Origin: Isoetes taiwanensis
Taxonomy: Eukaryota > Streptophyta > Lycopodiopsida > Isoetales > Isoetaceae
Direction of reading: 5' to 3'
Length of the DNA: 64,000 bases
NCBI GenBank assembly: GCA_021234155.1
Contig: JAJEKV010000004.1
Span: 7,194,109-7,258,108 of the forward strand
Shown here: positions 1 to 9,911 of the stretch, piece after piece
How the letters are laid out: every line of letters starts with the position of its first letter
Numbering within the stretch: position 1 is the first letter of the stretch
Position numbers and translations under genes: made by a program
The notes under the pieces: model-generated
The model's input: the letters and a program-made list of their open reading frames with translations, nothing else
What the model was told of the DNA's origin: nothing
Database searches by the model: none

Positions 1-92
1 ACTTTAACTTCTTTTTTTACTATTTATCTCCCCGCCAGTTGTCTATTTTTGTCGGTGTTCAGTAGTATAAAAGCGCCATCCGCCGAGAAGCC

Positions 93-1006
93 ATGGCAAG
101 AACTAAGCAAACCGCAAGGATCCATCCGGTGGTGTAAGGCCGGTGATTACATTAGTCCGCCTTCTTCATCCGACTCACGAAGACTCGATAGAGATTCTCC
201 TCCTCGGACCATGCCTAACGGAAGACCGGAAAAGAAATCCGCATGGCGCACCGGGAGAAGCGGCTCGGAGTAAGTAGGGAGGTGCACTCGGTTCGGAGAC
301 GAGAGGATGAAAATGTGAGAGACCCGGCGAGCGAATATGATGCCGGATTAATTATTGGGCAGCCGCCTCTTTTCTTGCTCTTCCTGCTCCTCCCTGTTCC
401 TCCCGTGGAAGGTGCGGGACCTTCAAATCGTGAGGAGGAGGCCCAACGCCGTAAAGGGGAAGGCGACCAGGAATGTGAGGAGACGGCGGAAGAGTCGGCC
501 GAGGAACGCCTCTGCAGATGTTTGGGGAGGAGGCGGCGGAAGAGTCGGCCGAGCAACAGGCTCCAAATGCTGGGGTGGGTGAGGGTAGAGGCCGGAAGCG
601 GAAGACGAAGCCTGGTATTAAAGCGCTTCGCGAGATTAAGAAGTATCAGAAGAGCACTGAGATGGTCATTCCGCGTCTCCCATTTGCCAGGCTCGTGAGA
701 GAGATTACGCAAGAGTGTGGTGCGATACATCATACGATTCTGAGAATTCAAGCAAGCGCCTTAAATGCTCTTCAAATGGCTTCGGAAGCGGTTGGTGTGT
801 CCCTGTTCGAGGACTCGCAGCTTGCGACAATACATGCCAAGCGGGTGACTGTCATGCCCAAGGACATCGCCTGCGTCTTACGCATAAAGGGATCCCGAAA
901 GTACTATGGTCAAAATTTTATGGTGAATACAACAAGAAGAAAGACCCCCCAGAAAAAAGGCCGTGAAGTGCCTTTGTGTTTTTTTCATATGTATAATATT
1001 TCTTAA
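93..1006 (+). pseudogene. Divergent histone H3, CENH3-like, probably split by an intron
   Basis: The stretch at about 596-920 encodes a histone H3 fold: an [13 protein letters not shown] alphaN helix, [10 protein letters not shown], a central helix with [10 protein letters not shown], then LFEDS, and [13 protein letters not shown] before the C-terminal helix. The loop between REITQ and the long helix is about four residues longer than in canonical H3, and REIT replaces REIA; both are traits of plant CENH3. Canonical alphaN and loop residues such as the F in LRFQSSA are changed. At 93 a separate ATG begins a perfect H3 tail start (ARTKQTAR) that hits a stop after 14 codons. A phase-0 intron from 132 (GTGTAAGG) to 517 (CTCTGCAG) would join the tail to an acidic linker and the fold. 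The acidic linker arises from a duplicated 18 bp segment (about 485-502 and 534-551). TATAAAAG lies at 66-73, very close to the ATG. It could instead be a pseudogene. The histone identity is sure; its being functional is not. Confidence 0.7.
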
Positions 1007-1102
1007 TGCAATGGCTTTATAAGCTTAATCTCTTAGTCCATTTCTTTCTTAGAAGCCTAGCTTAGCACTTTACTTTTTTTTTTTTTTTTAATGTTATCGT
1101 GA

Positions 1103-1172
1103 GGATCACACGACGCCAGCCACAAGCATTGTGCTTTTGTTGCACATAGTAGTCTTCGGCGTCGTGTGATCC
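1103..1172. repeat. Hairpin repeat H1, perfect 15 bp arms
   Basis: Arms at 1103-1117 and 1158-1172 are perfect reverse complements (GGATCACACGACGCC and its complement) around a 40-base loop. It lies about 95 bp after the histone reading frame. It is the best-preserved member of a family that recurs after each small gene up to 10 kb. Confidence 0.85.
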
Positions 1173-1196
1173 AACCCTAACCCTAACCCTAACCCT
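1173..1196. repeat. Four telomere-like AACCCT units
   Basis: Four exact tandem AACCCT units directly abut the right arm of H1. The period is six (TTAGGG type), not the seven-base TTTAGGG unit usual in plants. It is too short to be a telomere and reads as an interstitial tract or a repair scar. Confidence 0.8.
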
Positions 1197-1332
1197 AAAA
1201 TGTACGGACAAATCTCCCCACAACGGTACCGTGTCCCCTTTCATAATCGACAAGCGGCTACTTGAGTTCAAAAGTGGCGAGCGCCTTTACGGCTCCTAAA
1301 CATCTTCTTGTTTTCGCTGCGTTTGCTTCGCC

Positions 1333-2753
1333 ATGGATTGTTATGTGAAGTTCACGGAATGGTATGCATCCGCCCCTCATGACAACGAGGAAGTTGCGCC
1401 CGATTGCGATTTATCCGTTCTATTGCAAGGAGTTGGACATCATGGCAAACAAGTGGCGAGCTTGGATGCTATCGCGAGGTTGCTTTAGCTTTCACCCGGA
1501 CCGCTTGGTCTCGCCAAGACGTCCTTTGCGGATGTCCACGGCTCGTGGATTCCAAAACCAGCTCTAGAGGAGGCGGCTTCCCATTTGCAAGCAGGGGAAG
1601 ATGTTTTTCAAGAATCTTTGCATAGCGGGCTCCTCTTGGCTGCGTCCTTGTGCTTAAGAAGGTATCTTATTTCTCTTTGCCGTTTGCATTTGCTAGTTAT
1701 TGCATTACGCTTCCGCCAAACCGAAGATACACTTTGGAAACAATGAAATCTTTAAGCCAAGGGGGTCGGTTATGTGTGATGATGCTGACTATGGCGTAGA
1801 AATGGAGATAGATCTACAAGAAGAAGAGCAAGAATGTAGGAGTTTTAGCTTCGACGACCGGCCTTGGGTGAACCGGAGGAGGGAGATGATTACGAAGGTG
1901 ATGAGGATGGGGATGAGGATGAAAAGAAGTTGTCCGACATAACGCCAATTTTAGTGGAAGGCAAAGAATACTTATTGCTAAGTGATATCTTGAGGAACCC
2001 GTCTATGTTACTTAATGTGTGCTAGGGAAGACGAGCTTATCGGTACCTTGGCGAATGGGTAAACTTAGGCCTAGATTTTGAAGAGGATTTGGACAAAGAG
2101 ATGTTTTGAAGTATCTAATTATACCGCAATGCTATAAAGCTTAAAGAAGCATATGAGAGAATTTGGAGTCTCGATTTGCTCAAGATGAGGCGAATCTACC
2201 AACGGAAGAAGAATTCAGCGTCTCCGGTGCAAAGTCGCCAAGGATCTGGTTTGGCGGGCCCTTGATCAATCGGCAAAACATAAGCCCAGTAGATGAGGAT
2301 AAATGTGAAGAAGATAATCTTGAGGGTTCTTATTTGTGGGAAGTAGATGATTTTTTTCTTGCCGACATGCACGGGGGGACGGGGAAAGATTGAAGGACTC
2401 TACATTGTTAAGATATATCTCAAGATTCGTTAATGGGGAGATAATCGTCTTATTGAGAACTTTCAGTCAAAGGGTGCGAGTTTGTCTATTACCTCGTGCA
2501 TTATGCATGTTGGGAACCATTCCCAATTGGCATCAAAACCTTTGAAAGGGTGATAGCAATTGGCGGGATGTTGTGTTACAATATTTTGACGACCAAGCGG
2601 TCTGCATGGCGCGAGCAATATGTTAAATTTTTAGGCTGGCGGCTTGACTCACCCAAGGTTGGAAAGCTGGGGTCGATAACATGGAAGTCATTGCCTTGTT
2701 GGATCGGTCTTGGCGGGGGATTGAAAGAGCATGAAATTGGCGGCGAAGCTTGA
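1333..2753 (+). pseudogene. Decayed multi-exon gene, unrecognised
   Basis: An ATG at 1333 opens a frame interrupted by one TAG at 1486-1488 and otherwise open to a good donor (AAG/GTATCT) at 1661/1662. A segment reading HGSWIPKPALEEAASHL faintly recalls the KilA-N/APSES pattern (GTWIPLEDARALA), but this is weak. Downstream frames give an acidic stretch (about 1860-1940) running into ITPILVEGKEYLLLSDIL, then 2163-2393 and 2496-2753 in shifting frames. At least four breaks are needed to read it through. The 3' end (about 2780-2840) matches the 3' untranslated regions of the next units (TATCGGTAAAATTA followed by AATAAAAATTA), so it belongs to the same gene row. Function unknown. Confidence 0.45.
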
Positions 2754-2858
2754 AAAATTGGAAGTTATATGTTTTCCAACTTGTATCGGTAAAATTATTT
2801 ATGTACAGATTGTCCTTCGAAATTCCTAATAAAAATTATTTTATTTGTATTTATTCAC

Positions 2859-2921
2859 ATCACGTGAAATACATCGGTCGATTTTTACGTCATATCTAGG
2901 TTTTCGGCGTCGTGTGATATC
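2859..2921. repeat. Hairpin repeat H2, left arm eroded
   Basis: The right arm CGGCGTCGTGTGAT (2905-2918) is intact. The left arm is shortened to ATCACGTGAAA (2859-2869). It lies between the decayed unit before it and the promoter of the next. Confidence 0.55.
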
Positions 2922-2973
2922 TATCTCGAAGAAATGAAATATTATTGGAAAAAGACAATTAATTTATTTATTC

Positions 2974-3005
2974 CTCACACGATGCGAGAAGCAACTTCGT
3001 GTGAC
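2974..3005. repeat. Short hairpin H3
   Basis: CTCACACGA at about 2975-2983 faces TTCGTGTGACT at about 2996-3006 with a short loop. It is a compact relative of the longer hairpins and sits just upstream of a TATA box. Confidence 0.45.
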
Positions 3006-3011
3006 TCATGT

Positions 3012-3020
3012 TATAAATAG
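3012..3020 (+). promoter_or_regulatory. TATA box of small gene A
   Basis: TATAAATAG followed by AAGAC, about 90 bp before the ATG at 3106. The same TATAAATAGAAGAC string, followed by a similar pyrimidine-rich leader, recurs at 3912 before gene B. Conservation between the two copies supports a real promoter. Confidence 0.6.
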
Positions 3021-3105
3021 AAGACCGATGTCCACGCCGACCTCCGATCGCCTTCCTTATACGCTCATCTTCTACTTCCGGCTTCCGCCTTCCACCTTAC
3101 GCTCG

Positions 3106-3480
3106 ATGGCATCATCATCTTCCTCTAGCAAGCGACCACGCCAAGATAGCACTCCCCATTGAGTGCTCTCGTGGACATCACCCTTGCGGTGGTGATGAAG
3201 AGATTCAAGGAGATCCATGATGAAAACAACCGTCTCATCGCCGAGAACAATGAGGCGGTCGGCGGATTAGCCTTCACGAGGGAGCTGCCGCGACCTGGCG
3301 AGGCGTTGAGCTCGTGGAAACATTCGCCATGTACCAAGAGGGACGAGCGAGCAGGGAGGGCAGGCGGTTGAAACTGCTCACATGATTTCGTTGAGGCCTT
3401 AGAAGATATGGAGAAGAAGCTCCGAAAGGAGGATGAGAACGCGACCTTTACGGCCATTTGCGAGGACATGAAAATCAGCT
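3106..3480 (+). pseudogene. Small coiled-coil gene A (DIxLxVxMKR family), broken
   Basis: The ATG at 3106 is chosen because it matches gene B: M-A, a serine run, then KRPRQ. The frame stops at 3160-3162. The continuation in another frame (3168-3371) carries the family box DITLAVVMKRFKEIH followed by a polar coil (DENNRLIAENNEAV). A third frame (about 3395-3480) encodes LEDMEKKLR-x-EDEN, also found at the end of gene B. The protein would be about 115-125 residues of basic start, box and coiled coil. Two frame breaks make it a pseudogene as it stands. Neighbours are paralogues in the same orientation. No known function is recognised. Confidence 0.6.
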
Positions 3481-3599
3481 AGAGGATCATGAAGATCCCT
3501 AGCCGTTGTATCTATCAATTTTTGCTTCAAAAAAAGTTTTCTCTATTTTTTGCTTCTATCTATCCTGTTGTTCCAATGTATGTTACATTTTATTAAAAT

Positions 3600-3664
3600 A
3601 TCACGACGGCGAAATGCCTTGCTTGCAATTAGGTAGCAATCAATGGATTTCGGCGTCGTGTGAT
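3600..3664. repeat. Hairpin repeat H4 in the 3' region of gene A
   Basis: The arms ATCACGACGGCGAAAT (3600-3615) and ATTTCGGCGTCGTGTGAT (3647-3664) pair with a small deletion in the left arm. The loop is nearly identical to that of H6 (shared TTGCAATTAGGTAGCAATCA), so the loop was inherited with the gene unit. Confidence 0.75.
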
Positions 3665-3769
3665 CTCCATGCCGTTCTATTTTGCTTCAATGAGAAGTTC
3701 TATCTTTAGTTATGTATCGGTAAAATTACTTATGTATAGATTGTATCACCGAAATTATCAATAAAAATT

Positions 3770-3888
3770 ATCACACGAGCTTTCTGCGGAAGAAAAGGCG
3801 TTAGAAGAAATAACGGTCCTTTTTCCTCACCACGGCCGAGAAGTAGCGGTCGATTTTCGACCCACGGCATCCTTGGCGTCGTGTGACT
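3770..3888. repeat. Longer hairpin H5 between genes A and B
   Basis: Left arm ATCACACGAGC (3770-3780) and right arm GGCGTCGTGTGACT (3875-3888) are separated by about 94 bases, longer than the others. It follows the AATAAAAATTA end of gene A and precedes the TATA box of gene B. Confidence 0.5.
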
Positions 3889-3911
3889 CAAACTACTCTG
3901 AAATCCACATT

Positions 3912-3920
3912 TATAAATAG
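3912..3920 (+). promoter_or_regulatory. TATA box of small gene B
   Basis: TATAAATAGAAGAC, as before gene A, with ATG at 4026 after a leader rich in CTTCCGCCTTC repeats. Confidence 0.6.
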
Positions 3921-4025
3921 AAGACTTTCTATCTTGCCCGACCTCAGATCCTCTTCGCCTTCCGCCTTCTTACGCTCATCTTCTCCCCTTCCGCCTTCCG
4001 CCTTCCGCCTTAGCCTTCTCCTCCG

Positions 4026-4367
4026 ATGGCATCTTCATCCTCCTCCTCCAAGCGACGCCCCCAAGCTGCCGCGGACATCACCCTTAACGTGGTGATGAAG
4101 AGATTCAAGGAGGTTCACGGCCAACGGCCGTCTCGTCGTGTAGAAGATGGAGGCGGTGGGCAGTTAAATTCACTAGGGGGCTGCTGCATGGCGAGACCTT
4201 GAGTTCGCGACAACATTAACAGTACCGAGGCCAATAGCCCGTAGGGTCCGGCGGTTTTAAGCGCACACAATATTCCTTGGCTAGAAGATATGGAGAAGAA
4301 GCTTCGAGCTGCGGAGGATGAGAACGCAGCTTTACGGCTTCAGCTACAGGATCATGAAGATCCGTAG
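4026..4367 (+). pseudogene. Small coiled-coil gene B (DIxLxVxMKR family), broken
   Basis: ATG at 4026 starts M-A-S(6)-KRRPQ and runs in frame through the family box DITLNVVMKRFKEVH, then into a poorly conserved stretch ending in TGA at about 4200. A second frame at about 4280-4367 encodes LEDMEKKLR then a heptad-like AEDENAALRLQLQDHEDP and a stop. It is the best guide to the original ends of this family. It is broken by at least one frameshift between the box and the C-terminal coil. Upstream and downstream DNA is closely related to gene A, so the pair is a tandem duplication of about 0.9 kb. Confidence 0.6.
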
Positions 4368-4452
4368 CCATTGTATATATATTTTTTTGTTTCAAAGAAA
4401 AATTTGCTCTATTTCTTGCTTCTATCTGTTCTCTTGTTTTGTTTTATTAAAA

Positions 4453-4519
4453 GATCACACGACGCGAAATGCCATTCTTGCAATTAGGTAGCAATCAATG
4501 GATTTCGCGTCGTATGATC
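4453..4519. repeat. Hairpin repeat H6 in the 3' region of gene B
   Basis: Eighteen-base arms (4453-4470 and 4502-4519) pair with one mismatch. Pairing extends inward through CCATT/AATGG, giving an almost complete foldback of 67 bases. Confidence 0.8.
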
Positions 4520-4892
4520 TCCACAACGTACACCTCGTTGTATGTATAAATTCATAATTTATTAATGGAAAAGTGTATGTAACACAAATATCTAGCTAGA
4601 TTATGTGATATAACTTGCAGGTAAATGCGAATTTGCATGTGGATGACAACGTCTATTCACATACGTGGCTTGTGGATGACAACGTCATGCCAAGGACGTG
4701 GCATCTTATTTTGCCACAATAACATCTTGTCTTTTATGCGGCCCGCATACGATGCGGCTGGGATATGACGGATCCCATGATGCGAACATAGGCTACCGTT
4801 GCCTAATTGCATGCTATAATTTCGCCTCGTAGGATTATTACACAACTTTATCGGTACTCGCAACCGTAGATTCCAACGTATCTCTAGTTTCT

Positions 4893-5430
4893 ATATAAAA
4901 CGTCGGAGGCCTTTGTCTTCTCCTATCCGCCATCTTACGTTTCTACCACATCCGCCCTCGACCATCACTCTGTTCTCCCATCACTTTCAATGGCCTCGGC
5001 TCCGGTTCCATCCTCGCGAGATCTTGTCTCAAGTTTTGGTCAAGGAAATTCAGAACATTGGCGCTAAAAGCGGAGGAACGGATCCGCCTTCTAAAAGAAA
5101 AAGAATGATGAAGACGTCGCCAAGCTGGTTCTTGAGGAAAAGGCCGCCTTCTGAGGAGGTGATTTTAGTGCGCGACAATCGGTGCGGGCTGCTTTAGACC
5201 TTGAATTGCGGCGCCCACGAGATATAACCTCCAAGAGAGGCTTGGGGGCATAATCGGGCGGAGAGGCTGCCCGAGCCCAACTTCGATGGCGGGAAGATAA
5301 GGTTGCGGAATATGAGAACGTGGTTGCAAGGCGAGGCAATCATGTTGGAGGAGCGAAAAAATTATCACCGCCCTCCGGGAAGAGCTTGCCCGGCGATCAT
5401 AGGCATCGGGCTCCTCCTAGAGGGGCCCGT
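4893..5430 (+). pseudogene. Small gene C, relative of the coiled-coil row, broken
   Basis: A TATATAAAAC box at 4893-4902 precedes an ATG at 4990 (MASAPVPSSRDLVSSF). The frame stops after about 25 codons. Charged segments follow in shifting frames: EERIRLLKEKE near 5072, then DEDVAKLVLEEKAAF near 5112, and an arginine-rich part to about 5430. Position (hairpin, TATA, M-A-S start, charged helix, hairpin) puts it in the same row as A, B and D, but the family box is not visible, so membership is inferred from architecture. Several frame breaks. Confidence 0.4.
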
Positions 5431-5547
5431 TTTTTAATGTTTGTAATTGGTTTTATCTTTCAATGGGAAAAGTTTTTGACAAATGTAAAGAATATTACGT
5501 TTCCTATTTTTAATTTTCAATATCCGTGGTAGAGAATGACAAAAGCC

Positions 5548-5612
5548 GGATCACACGGCGAAACCCTTCATAGGGTTTTAAAGCTCGTGTCATTTCAGCG
5601 TGGTGTGATATC
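5548..5612. repeat. Hairpin repeat H7 after gene C
   Basis: GGATCACACGGCGAAA (5548-5563) faces TTTCAGCGTGGTGTGATATC (5593-5612). The loop holds its own small inverted repeat (AAACCCT...AGGGTTT). Confidence 0.7.
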
Positions 5613-5840
5613 TGATGTAGTTAGAATAGTTATTAATGTGTTCCAAATGACGGTACCATTAATGTGTTCTAGCGGACAACCGACGTAATCCCTCGACACG
5701 TCGCGACGAAATGAAAGTGTGTGTTTAATATGTTCAAGCGCTAATATGTATAAATTGAGGTCCTTGCATGTGCTCCTTCCGCCGGTTAGAGTCTTTGCTC
5801 CTCACTTCTATAATCTTAACGTCCCTCCCATTTGTCATCT

Positions 5841-6311
5841 ATGGCCTCCACATCCTCAACCGCTGATAATGGAAAACGCAAGAGGATAGAACTCCCTTCT
5901 GACATAGTGTTGGGTGTTCTAATGAAGAGGTTGAAGGAGCAAGATGATCTTCTAAAGGAAAACGCCGTTACAATTCAGCAGAAAGAAGAAGAGAATGAAT
6001 TCAACCTTCTCATGCTTCAGAGCCGGAGAGGCAAATCGGCGGTTGAATAGAAGGTCGGACGGGATGACATGCCCCAACACCGCTGACCCGAGGTGGTTAT
6101 GACGGCAACGAGGATGCTAATTCAGGCGTAAGAACACGTTGTGCTATTGGGACAGGAGCGGGACATGTACAAAGAGATGGTGGACAGATTGGAGGAACGT
6201 TTGGATAGGGTGATTGCTCGCTTGAGGGGAAGAGATGAAGACGAAGACGAGGACGGAGCTGATGATGATGATGAAGATAATGAAGAAGAGCTCGCACTGG
6301 AGCAACAATGA
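5841..6311 (+). pseudogene. Small coiled-coil gene D (DIxLxVxMKR family)
   Basis: ATG at 5841 gives M-A-S-T-S-S then a KRKR basic patch and the box SDIVLGVLMKRLKEQDDLLKEN, followed by a glutamine/glutamate-rich coil, up to a TAG at 6048-6050. Beyond a short disturbed stretch a second frame (about 6135-6311) encodes ERDMYKEMVDRLEERLDRVIARL, then a long acidic tail (D/E-rich) ending in LALEQQ and TGA. The product would be about 150 residues: basic start, box, coiled coil, acid tail. The acid tail and basic start would suit a chromatin or nucleic-acid role, but that is only inference. A TATAAATT lies near 5749. One frameshift region (about 6050-6130) separates the halves; an unrecognised intron is an alternative. 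Confidence 0.6.
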
Positions 6312-6392
6312 GTCGTTGTATTTTGTTTTTCAATGTAACATCTTTCACAACTTTAATCAAAAGTAACCCTTTTTTATTATTATCTTGTAAAG

Positions 6393-6458
6393 CTTCACAC
6401 GACGCGAAGCCACATAAATGCAAGCAATAGCGAACTCCACTGTTCGCGCCGTATGATA
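6393..6458. repeat. Hairpin repeat H8
   Basis: CTTCACACGACGCGAAG (6393-6409) faces TTCGCGCCGTATGAT (6443-6457). It sits just after gene D and 8 bp before H9; the loop has the TGCAAGCAA core also seen in H9. Confidence 0.75.
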
Positions 6459-6465
6459 CAAATAA

Positions 6466-6530
6466 GATCACACGACGCGAAGCTACAGTTGTGCAAACAA
6501 GGTTGGAGGCAAGTACTTCGCGTCGTGTGA
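6466..6530. repeat. Hairpin repeat H9
   Basis: GATCACACGACGCGAAG (6466-6482) and CTTCGCGTCGTGTGA (6516-6530) pair perfectly over 15 bases. H8 and H9 form a tandem pair between the plus-strand gene row and the convergent minus-strand gene. Confidence 0.8.
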
Positions 6531-6744
6531 ACATGCTACACATTACAAGTATACTTTACCGATTCTTTGTCTCTTAGATCTCCACTGTTGCGATGCTAGT
6601 GGGGCCCTAAAATTTTGCCAAGCAACTTTCCGTTTTCTCTTCAGCATTATGCCAATGGTGTTTACGACTTCTGGGTTGCTTCTTAAAGCGACCTTCTTGT
6701 CGTATTTAGCCATCGCCCTTCTATAAAACCACTCGTCATCCGTC

Positions 6745-8660
6745 TTAGAGGGTTGGTTCCCACATTTCCACCCCTCTTTGAGTGTTACGATGAAAGGCTA
6801 TTTTAGCTTGTTTATGCGACTTCTCCATGCCTTGTGCACTCCACACTGCTAGGCTTCCATACTTCCTAAAAAACCAAGGTGCATGAGCCCAAAAGATGTG
6901 CAAGTAGTGCGTGACTTCACTCTCTCCCCATGCGTCTATGAAAGCTTTAATAAATTTGTTATTCGCTTGCACGAACATTTCTGCATCTTCTCTTGTGAGG
7001 TCCATTCTCTGAATGTATGGGAACAATTCAGACAATGCATCCCATGCTTTTTTTTTCCTCAATGCCGAACGAACGCCATCTGTGCGGTCCTGCTCCGCAT
7101 CAACCAGCAATTTTCCAAATTCATAGACCTTTTCTCCCATCTGGTTTCCGTTCAGAGCCTCTCTATGATTCTTTATGAAGCGTCGAGCTTTCATCCCTCC
7201 AATTGACACCTTACGAGGCACACTTGTTCTTCCTGCCCGTTTCTCATCGAGCTCTAATCTTACATTGCCACCATGCAAACCTACTGCTTCCGATAGAACA
7301 TGTTCAACTCTACGAATTCCTTCCTCTCTTCTCTTCTTGTCTGAAATGTTCCACACGAATCTATAGCTCAAAAATATCATCTTGTCGATGATTCTCACAA
7401 AGCCGTGCAAAGTGCAGATATGAACCCTCTCTAATGGAATGGGGAAAATGCCATGGAACTTGGGATCTTCTTCTCCTCTATTAGGAGCATTTGCTTGGTT
7501 AAGGGACAAGGTTGAAACAGTCTTCCCAAGTACTTGACTTCCTTGCATGATTGCAAAGATGCATAACTTTTGCATGTTCCTTGTCCTCCTCCACTTATGT
7601 TGTACATTGCTTTCTCGGTTTTAAATGGGACGCCAAGTGAAAAATTACTTTGTAAGATCCATAGTGATCTACTTGCAATTTTTCCCTCCCTCGAATCTAG
7701 ATATTAGACTCGGGATGTCGGTTTGATTGAACACCCATTTCAAAACCTCGTGGGTTTCTTTTTCGAACTTTAAAGAGACCTAACCACCGGTGTCATCTTG
7801 ATTGACATGAGAACCATTTTTCCATCACGCTTCTTCTCCTCGTCCGTCACCTCTACATCTTTTTGTTATTCTTGTTGCTCTTTGATTTAGCATGTGCAAT
7901 TGCATTCTCAATTGCTCTATTCATGATGACAACGGATACCCTCTCATACTTCTCAAACTTGGTCGGGTTCCATTTCATCCAATTTTATGCAAACTTCAAT
8001 CTCACCATTAGTTTACGCGAATTGTTAAGTCATAATATTTGACAAGGAATTGTAAGAGAGTAACTGTGTCAACCCAAAGATTATTATGTTCATTCATTCC
8101 AACTATATCACAACAATCCTTGCCATTCTTATCTTTTATGGCTATGGCGGGACCAAAGACATTCAACGTGGTGCATCTCTCCTAATATGGCATACACCAT
8201 CTTTGTCCTAGTAACCCTTGTATTCTCGACAATTTGTGGACGTGGAGCTAATACTTTTTTGTGCCCATTCTTTTTTCAACGCTTCGTGGAATGGCTTGAA
8301 TAGAGAACGGTAACCAAGCCTACCGATGCCTACATCATCACAAAGCGATCCAGACATCCGCCGCTTCTAACTTCTTGTAGATCTCCCCTAGTACCATTTC
8401 CAATACCATCTTCTTGAGAGGAGAGTTGTAGGGCTGACAAATCATGTCCACTATCTCCTCGTTTCGTCGCTAGGTTCTTCACTACCACGTAACCAAGATT
8501 GCTTCTAGTTTCCCCGGATCTTAACCGGCCTTTGCTAGTGTTGTAAACGGACCTTGTGGCCGTGGACTGCGTCTGAATGCACCTGATCCAAACTTCGGTT
8601 CCTCTATCGGTCGATAATGCTTCTTCCTTTCTCGCAAGCCAAAGGGGTGTTTTCTTCAAA
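6745..8660 (-). pseudogene. Broken transposase-like gene, C-terminus recognisable
   Basis: The longest open part (7575 down to 6745, 276 codons) contains ARRFIKNHREAL and, near its end, a pattern HYLHIFWAHAPWFFRKYGS then SAQGMEKSHKQAK and FHRNTQRG. I associate this H-x6-HAP...YGSL...G-x-E-x-SH pattern with large transposon-like proteins of plants and invertebrates, but I cannot name the family securely. Upstream on the same strand further coding-like pieces appear in changed frames, for example FGPAIAIKDKNGKDCCDIVGMNEH at about 8175-8050 and a segment at 8659-8330. It is convergent with the small-gene row and separated from it by H8 and H9. Several stops make it non-functional. A decayed transposon gene is the simplest reading. 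Confidence 0.5.
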
Positions 8661-9200
8661 TTCTTTAACCTACATTGAAGCCCAAAGTTTGCTCTTTTCG
8701 AGCTCTTGGATCTTTTCTTGCAGCTGCCCTATCACCAATTTGGACTTCTCCACTTCAGTATCTCAAAGAAGTTTCCCTCCCCAAGCCGTCATTCCTTTCC
8801 TTCATCACGATTGGAGTAATGAAGCGAGAAAAAAAGAGCTCTTTGGTTTAAGTTATAATTCTCTTGTGACAATCGGAAGCGGCTCATCTCAAGGAACTCG
8901 TATTCGATTTCGAATGCCTTCATCCTCTCTCAATCTCACAATATCCCAAGAGGCCGAGTTACCGTCACCACAAAATCGGACTAAACTTGAAACGTCCAAA
9001 ATGGCGGTTTCTCGCCACTCAACGGATCCAATGGATATAAACTGCCATCCGCCCAGATGTCGATACTTTTTGAGCCTGCAAGGCGCAACATGTCGAGGTC
9101 TAAGTTCTTATTTTTTAGACCTCTTTTTTTGCGATTGAAGACTGGAGCATATATTCTCGAAGTCGGGTTGGATCCTTATCCACACATCATTTGGAGCTTC
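8661..9200. other. No supported gene
   Basis: Open frames exist on both strands (173 codons at 8617-9138), but the composition is biased and nothing is recognisable. Probably flanking debris of the element at 6.7-8.7 kb. Confidence 0.4.
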
Positions 9201-9202
9201 CA

Positions 9203-9802
9203 TACCGCGTGGATCGCAACGGGCGAAATGAATGTGTACAATTTGTATGCCCCAGCACAATTCGCTTCGTTTGAGGCTCAGTCCGTACTAACCTCGTTTT
9301 TGAAATTTGCAACGTGCATATGGAAAAGTCCATTCTCCTATAATCCATGCTTTTATACAAAAGCAAATTCAAAATTCGAATTGTAGGGGGGCGGGAAGCC
9401 TGTATTGGGATGAAGTAAAGATCCCGGTTACGAACTTTTAAGGCGCAATCGCAGCGCCTCAAAACGAAAGTCTAATACAAAGCTTCAACCTACACATTCA
9501 AATTTTGAAATGTAGAAGGCGGGAATGGACTCTAAATGAAAATAGGGCAAGACAAGAATCGGTGATGCGCATGATTGGTATCTGACAAACCAAGAGACAC
9601 CGTCATGAGTTGCCGGTATGCTATAATGCAAGTGGCTTTTAGAAGCCACGTGTTGCGTCAAATGTGTCGACAACAAGAGAATTAAATACATATGGCGCCA
9701 TAGATATGCGATTCCCCTTATTCTGGGAGAATATTCCAAGCAAATCTGACGGGAAAAAAGGGGCGGAAATATGACGTGGAATGGCTGATAGGAGGCCATT
9801 TT
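9203..9802. repeat. 0.6 kb direct repeat, copy 1
   Basis: This stretch is repeated at 11203-11779 with small indels. Shared blocks include TTTTTGAAATTTGCAACGTG, CACCGTCATGAGTTGCCGGT and ATGACGTGGAATGGCTGATA. No coding sense is evident. A further shared piece (ACTTGTGTTTAG..TTTGACAACAA) follows this copy at 9873-9902 but precedes copy 2 at 11161-11190. Confidence 0.8.
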
Positions 9803-9911
9803 AGTTCATAAAACATAATATAACTTGGAATGATAGATATTTTATATGCAAATGGGAGACTATTGACGAGGGACTTGTGTTTAGTTTTAATTTGACAACA
9901 AATAAGAAAGT

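Noticed and set aside
215-751. 178-codon minus-strand frame over the histone gene
   Set aside because: It is antisense to a recognisable histone fold and has no motif of its own.
1103-6530. CRISPR-like array formed by the regularly spaced palindromic repeats
   Set aside because: The repeats are inverted pairs with irregular, gene-sized spacing in a eukaryotic genome; not a CRISPR.
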